A stretch of 7,917 bases of DNA from an uncultured Solobacterium sp. (GTDB taxonomy: Bacteria; Bacillota_I; Bacilli_A; Erysipelotrichales; Erysipelotrichaceae): contig USIC01000029.1 of the NCBI GenBank assembly GCA_900554555.1, positions 1-7,917 of the forward strand. Direction: 5' to 3'. The translations under genes and the position numbers were made by a program. The notes beneath the pieces were generated by a model that saw nothing but the letters and a program-made list of their open reading frames with translations, was not told the DNA's origin and searched no databases. Of the stretch, positions 1 to 5,827 are shown piece after piece. Position 1 is the stretch's first letter; each line of letters opens with the position of its first letter.

Positions 1-548
1 TCTCACAATCTGGCGATTTTAGAGTGAAGGGTACCATTGATGAAACATCTATTACATCTATTTCTCTCGGACAAGAGATGATTGTACGTTCTAGAACTGA
101 TGAGTCAAAGTTCTGGACAGGAAAGATTACAGAAATCAAGACAGAACCAAACGCAAAACAAAATGATATGTACAGCATGGGTGGCTCAAGTAATTCTGAA
201 AAGGCTAGTACGTATCCATTCTATATCTCATTAGATTCTTCAGATGGCTTAATGTTGGGTCAGCATGTTTATCTGGAAAAGAATAACGGAACTGCTGTGA
301 AGAAGGATGGTATCTGGTTAGATGCGTCTTATGTTGTCATGGAAGGCGATAAAGCATACCTATGGGTTGCCAATCAGAATCATCGCTTAGAAAAGCGTGA
401 AGTTGAAGTTGGTGAGTTAGATCAAAACTTATACCAGTATGAAATTAAGTCCGGTGTATCTGAATCAGATAGTATTGCATGGCCAATGGAAGACTATAAA
501 GAAGGTATGCAGACAGAGTCTATCTCTACGGTAGGAAGTGGAGAATGA
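1..548 (+). CDS. HlyD/MacA-type efflux adaptor, C-terminal part (5' truncated by window)
   Basis: This is the C-terminal part of an extracytoplasmic adaptor protein of an ABC exporter. The frame is open from base 3 to the TGA at 546-548, so the gene begins upstream; a GTG at 24 lies mid-domain and is not a credible start. About 181 residues are visible. They show beta-rich adaptor features: a VKGTI strand, a G-Q-E-M-I-V strand, a KITEI strand, a YPFYISLD strand and an LGQHVYL strand, ending in a small membrane-proximal-like domain. The same order of motifs occurs in the C-terminal third of the adaptor encoded at 1218-2921: KGTI, ITQI, LKQGTYLAL, and SGLADTDYIAFP matching SGVSESDSIAWP here. 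The two are therefore paralogs (seen in sequence). The stop overlaps the ATPase start by four bases (ATGA), so it is the promoter-proximal member of the visible operon. The substrate is unknown. The family call rests on the paralogy and the operon context. Confidence 0.8.
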   Translation, partial: SQSGDFRVKGTIDETSITSISLGQEMIVRSRTDESKFWTGKITEIKTEPNAKQNDMYSMGGSSNSEKASTYPFYISLDSSDGLMLGQHVYLEKNNGTAVKKDGIWLDASYVVMEGDKAYLWVANQNHRLEKREVEVGELDQNLYQYEIKSGVSESDSIAWPMEDYKEGMQTESISTVGSGE

Positions 549-1225
549 GTATGTTATTGAACTTACAAGGAATCTATAAAAGCTATGGCGGCACCATCGA
601 AGTACCTGTTTTAAAGAATGTTTCAATACAGGTAGAAGAAGGTGAGTATGTCGCAATTATGGGTCCCTCTGGTTCGGGTAAGACAACGCTAATGAATATC
701 ATTGGATGTTTAGACCGCTGTACAGAAGGAACTTATGAACTAGATGGCACAGATATTTCGCGTATCTCAGAAAATGAGTTATCAGAAGTACGTTTAAAGA
801 AGATTGGTTTCGTGTTTCAAACGTTTGAACTTTTACCAGGTGAAACTGCTATTGAGAACGTTGCTTTACCACTTGTGTATGCAGGTGTTCCAAAGCCAGA
901 ACGTGAAAAGGCTGCGATTGAAGCACTAACCAAGGTGGGTTTGGGCGAACGTGTAAACTTTAAGCCAAATCAATTATCTGGTGGTCAAAAGCAGCGTGTA
1001 GCGATTGCACGTGCACTCATTAATCATCCGCGTATTCTTTTAGCAGATGAGCCAACAGGAGCACTTGACCAAGCATCTGGTAAACAAGTGATGGAATTAT
1101 TTGAAGAGCTAAACAAAGAGGGTGTCACAATCGTTATGATTACACATGATGCACATGTCGCAAGCATGGCAAAGCGTGTAATTCATATTATTGATGGGAT
1201 GATACAGGAGGGCACGCATGAATAA
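545..1225 (+). CDS. ABC transporter ATP-binding protein, MacB/LolD type
   Basis: This is the cytoplasmic ATPase subunit that powers the exporter formed with the permease at 2921-4168. The 226-residue length is typical of a stand-alone LolD/MacB-type nucleotide-binding domain. All catalytic motifs are intact: Walker A GPSGSGKTT (residues 40-48), Q-loop Gln92 in FVFQTFELLP, ABC signature LSGGQ (144-148), Walker B ILLADE (164-169) followed by the D-loop region PTGALD, and the H-loop His201 in MITHD. The NIIGCLDRCTEG segment after Walker A is characteristic of this subfamily. The start is slightly ambiguous: ATG 545 overlaps the upstream stop and has AGGA at 533-536 with an 8-base gap, while ATG 551 has GGAG at 540-543 with a 7-base gap. 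The protein differs by only two residues. The 3' end overlaps the next gene by eight bases. The enzymatic role is certain; the transported substrate cannot be told. Confidence 0.95.
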   Translation: MSMLLNLQGIYKSYGGTIEVPVLKNVSIQVEEGEYVAIMGPSGSGKTTLMNIIGCLDRCTEGTYELDGTDISRISENELSEVRLKKIGFVFQTFELLPGETAIENVALPLVYAGVPKPEREKAAIEALTKVGLGERVNFKPNQLSGGQKQRVAIARALINHPRILLADEPTGALDQASGKQVMELFEELNKEGVTIVMITHDAHVASMAKRVIHIIDGMIQEGTHE

Positions 1226-2921
1226 AAAACGAGTTGTTATTAGTATTTCTATCGTTGCGGCCTTGGTCATTGGATACTTTGGAATCCTGCAATATCGTAA
1301 GGCATCTCGCAAGGTGGATGTTGTGCAAGTTAGCACGATGAATATGGGCGGTAATCCAATGGAATCACAGATGAGTGGACTAGTATCAGATCCAGCTACA
1401 CAGACTGTTACACCATCCTCATCACAAATCATCAGTGCAGTGTATGTTACGGAAGGACAAGCGGTATCTGTCGGTGATAAGTTACTTGCGTATGATATTA
1501 CTAGCTTGAACTATACAGTGGAATTAAAGAAGATTGAAATCTCTACTACACAACTTCGCTTGGAACAAGCGAAAAAAGAATTACAACAACTACAAAATAC
1601 AAAGCCGATAGAAAGAAAGGTAGCCTCAACACCTACTCCTACGCCTGAACCAAAATTTAAATTGGATACAGAAGTGGACACACAGGTAGAAGACAATAAA
1701 GTGTGGAACTATCTAAATTCTTTAACGGATGAGGATACAGAGTTTACAAAGGATCTTGATGAGCCAACACCTACTCCTACCCCAACTCCAGAGACTTCAC
1801 CAGTTCCAACTCCAACACCAACTCCGACACCTACACCAACTCCAGCAGTTCCTGCTGTAAACACATATGAAAAGGGCACAAAGGTTAATCCATATCACTT
1901 TGCGATAAAGAGTGATGGTTTCCTAACTGGGAAGTTTATTAAAGAACTCATTCAGAAAGCAGAAACAGATGGAAAGACATTCTATGTTTCCCTTGATGTT
2001 TACAAAGATGATGATAAAACAAAGGGCCTTTTGGATTCTTGGTTAGTATCTGTAGACAGACTGAAGGGAATCTTAGGTACAGAAACAAATGATTTAGCAA
2101 AGGTTGATCTAAAGACACGTACAGTTCTTAAGGTGGAGGTTCCTCACGAAGATCCAGTACCTGAAATTGAACCGGATGGAATGACAGCTTCAGAACTTGT
2201 ACGTGCTATTCACGCAAAGGAATCTGAAGTTCGCGAGTATGATATCGACATTCGTCGTAAACAGTTAGAATTATCAGAACTACAGACACAGTTAGCGGAT
2301 GGTGTTGTTTACGCAAAGCGAAGTGGTGTCATTAAAGGTTTAAAGGATATAAATCATGTACCTACTGATGGAACACCGTTTCTGACCGTTGCAGGTGGAA
2401 CAGGTACAGAAGTAAAGGGTACTATTTCAGAATTGTTATTAACAACAATTCAAAAGGGTACTAAGGTATCTGTTACAAGTTATGAAACTGGTTCAATCTA
2501 CGAAGCAGTTATCACACAGATTGATAACTTCCCGACGAATTCTGGTGAAGGATTCTATGGTGGTAATCCAAATGTATCAATGTACGGTTTTACTGCATAT
2601 ATTGAAAAAGGTGATGATTTAAAACAAGGTACATATCTTGCTTTATCAATTCAACAAGAAAATATGGATACATCTTCTATCTACCTCAGCAATGCCTTTA
2701 TCCGTGATGAACACGGACAGAAGTATGTTATGAAAGATGTAGATGGAAAACTTGTAAAGACATACATCAAGACAGGAAAAGTGTATTTCAATATGTCAAC
2801 AGAAGTATTATCTGGTCTTGCGGATACGGACTATATCGCCTTCCCATATGGAGATGGTGCGATAGAGGGTACTCGTACGAAGATTGATATGGATGATAAC
2901 GCGATGTTAGGAGGCTACTAA
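1218..2921 (+). CDS. HlyD/MacA-type efflux adaptor with Pro-Thr linkers and inserted module
   Basis: This is a membrane-anchored adaptor of the ABC exporter, 567 residues. It has a short basic N-terminus (MNKKR) and one transmembrane segment (about residues 6-25). A lipoyl/barrel-sandwich half follows (ISAVYVTEGQAVSVGDKLL, 72-90), then a first helical arm rich in E, K and Q (about 98-128). Next comes a long insert (about 131-321) with two Pro-Thr tracts (138-145 and 183-209). The second helical arm (about 322-360) leads into the returning barrel-sandwich strand (GVVYAKRSGVIKGL) and the beta-barrel and membrane-proximal domains (395-556), which align with the truncated adaptor at 1-548. Its size exceeds a plain MacA (about 370-400 residues, from general knowledge), mostly because of the insert. 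AGGAGGG at 1206-1212 lies 5 bases before the ATG. The gene overlaps the ATPase gene by eight bases and the permease gene by one, implying co-translation. The substrate is unknown. Confidence 0.88.
   Translation: MNKKRVVISISIVAALVIGYFGILQYRKASRKVDVVQVSTMNMGGNPMESQMSGLVSDPATQTVTPSSSQIISAVYVTEGQAVSVGDKLLAYDITSLNYTVELKKIEISTTQLRLEQAKKELQQLQNTKPIERKVASTPTPTPEPKFKLDTEVDTQVEDNKVWNYLNSLTDEDTEFTKDLDEPTPTPTPTPETSPVPTPTPTPTPTPTPAVPAVNTYEKGTKVNPYHFAIKSDGFLTGKFIKELIQKAETDGKTFYVSLDVYKDDDKTKGLLDSWLVSVDRLKGILGTETNDLAKVDLKTRTVLKVEVPHEDPVPEIEPDGMTASELVRAIHAKESEVREYDIDIRRKQLELSELQTQLADGVVYAKRSGVIKGLKDINHVPTDGTPFLTVAGGTGTEVKGTISELLLTTIQKGTKVSVTSYETGSIYEAVITQIDNFPTNSGEGFYGGNPNVSMYGFTAYIEKGDDLKQGTYLALSIQQENMDTSSIYLSNAFIRDEHGQKYVMKDVDGKLVKTYIKTGKVYFNMSTEVLSGLADTDYIAFPYGDGAIEGTRTKIDMDDNAMLGGY
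1629..1652 (+). repeat. Short Pro-Thr coding repeat (first linker)
   Basis: The codons for TPTPTPEP, residues 138-145 of the adaptor, form a short degenerate array of the six-base unit CCTACT/CCTACG. It sits just after the first predicted coiled-coil arm. It begins the spacer that leads into an acidic stretch (146-182) and then the longer Pro-Thr tract. Confidence 0.8.
1764..1844 (+). repeat. Pro-Thr hexanucleotide coding repeat (second linker)
   Basis: A low-complexity array of a degenerate six-base unit (CCAACT, CCTACT, CCAACA and variants) encodes nine residues of alternating Pro-Thr, a short ETSPV interruption, and a further run of alternating Pro-Thr (adaptor residues 183-209). Such tracts form stiff extended linkers between extracellular domains. 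Unit gain or loss keeps the reading frame, so length differences between strains are expected (inference). Confidence 0.9.
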
Positions 2922-4168
2922 TGGGTGAGAATATTAGATTATCAATTCGTGGAATCCTATCACATAAGATGCGTTCGATTCTAACAATGCTGGGTATAAT
3001 TATCGGTATTGCGGCAATCATCGCTATCGTTTCCACAATCAAAGGTACCAATGAACAGATTCAAACAAACCTCATCGGTTCAGGTGTCAATACCGTCAAT
3101 GTACGTATGACACAAGGCGATTGGGAGTATGACTTTGGACAAGGAATTCCGGGTAAATATAAAGAAGTTTCTGCATCTCAAAAAGATGATTTAAAGAATA
3201 TTCCTGGTGTAGTCAATGTATCACTCTATCATCGCCGTCAGGTATACGATGGTGTATTTCATCTCACAAACTCTTTGACGGGCGGATATGTATACGGAAT
3301 CGATGATACGTATTTACAGACAAATGGTCTAGTAGTAAACCGTGGTAGAGCTTTCTCTACTAATGATATCGATAAGAATCGCAAGGTTTGTTTATTGGAC
3401 AAGGTTTCTGCAGAACAGTTATTCCAAGGGGAAAATCCAATTGGGAAAACTGTAGAAATTCAAAAGGAACCATTCGTAGTTGTTGGTGTTGTTTCTCCAG
3501 CGGTAGAGTTTGAACCTACTATTAAAAATATGAATGATTACTACACCTATAATCAGGATACTTCGGGTAAGGTATATGTACCAACATCAGTATGGCCATT
3601 ATTATATCAATACGATGAGCCAGAAAATGTAATCTTACGTGCAAAAGACACAAATTCAATGACAACAATTGGTAAGCAAGCAGAAGAGATCTTAAATGCG
3701 ACAGCGACTGGCAATAGCGATACGAGTTATAAGTCAGAGGACCTGATGAAGCAAGCCAAACAAATTCAACAATTATCCCAAGCAACCAATACAATGTTGT
3801 TGTGGATTGCGGGCATCTCCTTACTCGTCGGTGGTATTGGTGTAATGAATATCATGTTAGTAAGTGTAACAGAGAGAACACGTGAAATTGGTTTAAAGAA
3901 GGCAATTGGTGCACCCAAGAAATCGATTTTGATTCAATTCCTTACAGAAGCGGTTGTATTAACATCGACTGGTGGTGTCATTGGAGTCATCTCGGGTGTT
4001 ATCCTAGCATTCTTGATATCAAAGCTAAATGGTACACCGATAGCCATTAGCGTCGAAGCCTCTATCTTCGCAGTATTATTCTCTATGTTAATTGGTATTG
4101 TGTTTGGTATCTTACCATCCTACAAGGCCGCAAATTTAAATCCTATCGACGCATTACGCCGTGAGTGA
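2921..4168 (+). CDS. ABC transporter permease, MacB/FtsX family
   Basis: This is the membrane subunit of the exporter, 415 residues, the usual size for a MacB-type permease without a fused ATPase. A cytoplasmic N-terminus (NIRLSIRGILSHKMRS) leads into the first membrane helix (about 19-41). A large extracytoplasmic domain (about 42-290) follows, then three further helices (about 291-316, 341-366, 377-400). The hallmark FtsX-domain motif ERTREIGLKKAIGA (318-331) lies in the first cytoplasmic loop, and the C-terminus ends in the typical YKAANLNPIDALRRE. MacB-type proteins act as dimers that couple ATP hydrolysis to movements of the outer domain rather than passing substrate through the membrane (family knowledge). 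The start is fixed by AGGAGG at 2909-2914 and the TAATG overlap with the adaptor stop. It is the last gene of the operon; the terminator starts immediately after its stop. Typical substrates in this family include peptides and macrolides; none can be assigned here. Confidence 0.93.
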   Translation: MGENIRLSIRGILSHKMRSILTMLGIIIGIAAIIAIVSTIKGTNEQIQTNLIGSGVNTVNVRMTQGDWEYDFGQGIPGKYKEVSASQKDDLKNIPGVVNVSLYHRRQVYDGVFHLTNSLTGGYVYGIDDTYLQTNGLVVNRGRAFSTNDIDKNRKVCLLDKVSAEQLFQGENPIGKTVEIQKEPFVVVGVVSPAVEFEPTIKNMNDYYTYNQDTSGKVYVPTSVWPLLYQYDEPENVILRAKDTNSMTTIGKQAEEILNATATGNSDTSYKSEDLMKQAKQIQQLSQATNTMLLWIAGISLLVGGIGVMNIMLVSVTERTREIGLKKAIGAPKKSILIQFLTEAVVLTSTGGVIGVISGVILAFLISKLNGTPIAISVEASIFAVLFSMLIGIVFGILPSYKAANLNPIDALRRE

Positions 4169-4201
4169 GTGGTTGATGATGATATCATCAATCACTTTTT
4201 T
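4169..4201 (+). terminator. Intrinsic terminator of the exporter operon
   Basis: The 12-base arms GTGGTTGATGAT (4169-4180) and ATCATCAATCAC (4184-4195) pair with a single G-T wobble around a three-base loop, followed by six T (4196-4201). The stem begins directly after the permease stop codon (4166-4168). It separates the exporter operon from the glycerate kinase gene. Confidence 0.85.
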
Positions 4202-4231
4202 GATGCGAAAAATGGATGAGAATGATATCAT
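4200..4231 (+). promoter_or_regulatory. Candidate extended -10 promoter for the glycerate kinase gene
   Basis: TGATATCAT at 4223-4231 fits an extended -10 (TGn plus TATCAT, five of six matches to TATAAT). A weak -35-like TTGATG at 4200-4205 overlaps the terminator T-run, but its 20-base spacing is long, so the extended -10 would have to carry most of the activity. It would start transcription near 4238, just upstream of the AGGAGG site. An independent promoter is expected because a terminator precedes the gene. Confidence 0.4.
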
Positions 4232-4249
4232 AATAAAAATGTCGACAGC

Positions 4250-4255
4250 AGGAGG
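4250..4255 (+). promoter_or_regulatory. Ribosome binding site fixing the glycerate kinase start
   Basis: A full AGGAGG lies four bases upstream of the ATG at 4260. It decides this start over in-frame upstream ATGs, including one at 4161 that overlaps the permease stop and whose frame runs through the terminator hairpin. Confidence 0.85.
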
Positions 4256-4259
4256 ATAT

Positions 4260-5396
4260 ATGAAATTTTTATTTGCTCCCGATTCATTCAAAGGTACGAT
4301 GAGTGCTATTAATATTAATCGCTTGTTAAGACATGCGACACATCGCGTGTTTGGAAGTGTGGAATATATCGATGTAACAATGGCAGATGGTGGAGAAGGT
4401 ACAGTGGAAACCGTCACTCGTAATCTACGTGGTTCAATTATGTATGTGCCAACACATGGTCCATATATGAAGCGTAGAGAAGCTAAGTTTGGCTTGGTAA
4501 ATCAAAAAGAAGCAATCCTAGAAGTTGCGGAAGTAGTGGGTTTAGCGCTGGTTCCAGAAGAGAAACGTGATCCACGTTATACTTCATCCTATGGTGTGGG
4601 TGAATTAATCGCACATATTCTCGATGATGGAATTCGTGATATTAAGATTGCGATTGGTGGAACATCCACAAATGATGGTGGTATTGGTGCGATGCAAGCA
4701 TTGGGAGTACGCTTTTTAGATAAAGATGGTAATGAAGTAAAAGGAATTGGCGATAGTTTAAAAGATATCGTTACAATCGATACTTCACGTATGAACCCAT
4801 TAGTGCAAGAAGCTAAGTTTACAATCATGTGTGATGTGGATAATCCTTTATGTGGTCCAAATGGCGCAACAATGTGCTATGGAAAACAAAAAGGTGGTAC
4901 CCCAGAAGTGTTAGAAGAACTTGAAAAGGGTATGGAAAACTATCGTCAGGTTTTACTAAAAACGTTTGGGAAAGATGTAAATGAAATTCCTGGCTCAGGT
5001 GCAGCAGGTGGTATGGGTGCAGCCTTCTCATTATTCTTGATTGGTGAGATGAAGTCAGGGATTGAAGTTGTAATGGACTTAATGAACTTTGATCAGATGC
5101 TAGATGGTGTTGATTATGTTATAAGTGGCGAAGGAAGAGCTGATGCACAAACACTACATGGTAAAGTACTTTATGGCATTGGTAGACGCTGCAAAGAAAG
5201 AAATATCCCAGTCATTGCAATCTGTGGATGTCTTGGAAACGGTTATGAAGCATTATATGAACACGGTATTACAAAGTTCTATGCAACTACAGATAAAGAA
5301 CTTTGTGAAAAAGAAATTCTAGCAAATGCGAATGATAACTTTATGAAGGCTGCTGTTGATATGTTTGAAGATATCAAAAATGGAAATATTTCTTAG
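4260..5396 (+). CDS. Glycerate kinase (GarK/GlxK family, type I)
   Basis: This cytosolic kinase phosphorylates D-glycerate with ATP; family members in bacteria feed 2-phosphoglycerate into lower glycolysis from glycerate, glyoxylate or sugar-acid breakdown. The protein is 378 residues, the usual length. Visible family motifs, in order: APDSFKGTMSA (6-16), MADGGEGT (41-48), AIGGTSTNDGGIGA (131-144), CDVDNPLCGPNGA (191-203), GSGAAGGMGAA (245-255) and SGEGRADAQTLHGK (289-302). The family's usual YGPQKG segment reads YGKQKG here (207-212). The start at ATG 4260 is set by AGGAGG at 4250-4255 and by the canonical N-terminus MKFLFAPDSFKG. The gene lies between a terminator and an AT-rich promoter-like region, so it is probably a one-gene unit; no glycerate transporter or regulator is adjacent here. 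Type I glycerate kinases are variously named garK or glxK, and I cannot choose between them. Confidence 0.93.
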   Translation: MKFLFAPDSFKGTMSAININRLLRHATHRVFGSVEYIDVTMADGGEGTVETVTRNLRGSIMYVPTHGPYMKRREAKFGLVNQKEAILEVAEVVGLALVPEEKRDPRYTSSYGVGELIAHILDDGIRDIKIAIGGTSTNDGGIGAMQALGVRFLDKDGNEVKGIGDSLKDIVTIDTSRMNPLVQEAKFTIMCDVDNPLCGPNGATMCYGKQKGGTPEVLEELEKGMENYRQVLLKTFGKDVNEIPGSGAAGGMGAAFSLFLIGEMKSGIEVVMDLMNFDQMLDGVDYVISGEGRADAQTLHGKVLYGIGRRCKERNIPVIAICGCLGNGYEALYEHGITKFYATTDKELCEKEILANANDNFMKAAVDMFEDIKNGNIS

Positions 5397-5422
5397 TTGA
5401 AAGTCATTGTAAATGATATGAT
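5397..5422 (+). promoter_or_regulatory. Candidate promoter for the 82-residue protein gene
   Basis: TGATATGAT at 5414-5422 fits an extended -10 (TGn plus TATGAT, five of six matches). TTGAAA at 5397-5402 matches a -35 in five of six positions, but the 14-base spacing is too short for a classical pair, so the extended -10 would be the main element. The predicted start is near 5429, leaving a leader of about 30 bases that contains the ribosome binding site. Confidence 0.4.
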
Positions 5423-5459
5423 TTATATATAGAGAAAAGTATCGTGGAGGCTAATTGAT

Positions 5460-5708
5460 ATGATTTTAAAAGTTGTACGTGAAAAGGAAACAAAATACTA
5501 TGTTCCTACGCAAATTCAAGCAATGACAGTTTCAGCTGTATACAATTCAGATGATATGTATGATGTGACATTTATTGTAAATGGAGTTTCTGAACCAGTA
5601 AGAACGTTCCCATCCAAAGAAGATGCGGAAGAATTCTTAGTACGTTTAGATACATTGTATTGTTCGCATGATCCTGAAGTTCATGTTGTGAATTTGAACA
5701 CCCTATAA
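5460..5708 (+). CDS. Small hypothetical protein, 82 residues
   Basis: I do not recognise this protein. It is supported as a gene by TGGAGG at 5445-5450 nine bases before the ATG, a candidate promoter upstream, and a strong terminator 35 bases after the TAA stop. Codon use looks like that of its neighbours. There is no signal peptide or membrane segment, so it is probably cytoplasmic. The sequence alternates like beta strands in the first half (KYYVPT, MTVSAVYN, YDVTFIVNG). A likely amphipathic helix follows (PSKEDAEEFLVRLDTLY, about residues 51-67), then a final strand-like VHVVNL. This suggests a compact alpha/beta fold. It contains a single cysteine (near residue 68) and no metal-binding or catalytic motif I can name. 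It appears to be transcribed alone. Confidence 0.75.
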   Translation: MILKVVREKETKYYVPTQIQAMTVSAVYNSDDMYDVTFIVNGVSEPVRTFPSKEDAEEFLVRLDTLYCSHDPEVHVVNLNTL

Positions 5709-5743
5709 TATTTTAGAGAGTAGTATTCGTAAAAGAATCAAGT

Positions 5744-5778
5744 AAACAAAAGCACTTCAAGACGGAGTGCTTTTGTTT
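5744..5778. terminator. Bidirectional intrinsic terminator between convergent genes
   Basis: AAACAAAAGCACT (5744-5756) and AGTGCTTTTGTTT (5766-5778) are perfect 13-base inverted arms. They can extend inward by a T-G and a C-G pair to a five-base loop. The stem has a GC-containing core (AGCACT/AGTGCT) followed by TTTTGTTT on either strand, so it can terminate the small plus-strand gene and also back up ddl from the other side. Confidence 0.85.
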
Positions 5779-5799
5779 GATTACATGCATGAATGCATT

Positions 5800-5824
5800 A
5801 AAAAAGCCCACAACACGTGGGCTT
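5800..5824 (-). terminator. Intrinsic terminator of ddl
   Basis: On the minus strand AAGCCCAC (5824 to 5817) pairs with GTGGGCTT (5811 to 5804) around a five-base loop and is followed by a run of T. The stem starts three bases after the ddl stop codon (5828-5830). Confidence 0.88.
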
Positions 5825-5827
5825 ATC

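Noticed and set aside
24..26. GTG as a start of the first adaptor gene
   Set aside because: The frame is open to the window edge and the residues before it continue the adaptor domain; there is no ribosome site.
1109..1432. Minus-strand open frame of 107 codons across the ATPase/adaptor junction
   Set aside because: It lies opposite two well-supported genes and its translation is cysteine-rich with no recognisable domain; it is a shadow frame. The other antisense frames opposite the operon, glycerate kinase and dut were rejected for the same reason.
545..4168. Bacteriocin self-immunity or lantibiotic export locus
   Set aside because: No precursor peptide, modification enzyme or peptidase domain is seen; the exporter type alone does not support a substrate call.
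4161..4259. In-frame N-terminal extension of glycerate kinase from ATG 4161
   Set aside because: The extension would translate the terminator hairpin and its T-run, has no ribosome site, and the canonical family N-terminus begins at 4260 behind AGGAGG.
5125..5322. Plus-strand open frame inside the glycerate kinase gene
   Set aside because: It is in an alternative frame fully within a clear gene, with no ribosome site or domain.
5404..5416. Small hairpin TCATT-GTA-AATGA after glycerate kinase
   Set aside because: The stem is only five pairs, AT-rich and without a T-run, so it is not a credible terminator.
5785..5798. ATGCAT-GA-ATGCAT palindrome as an attachment or regulatory site
   Set aside because: It lies between two terminators downstream of both genes and is short; there is no sign of an insertion or of a partner copy in the window.
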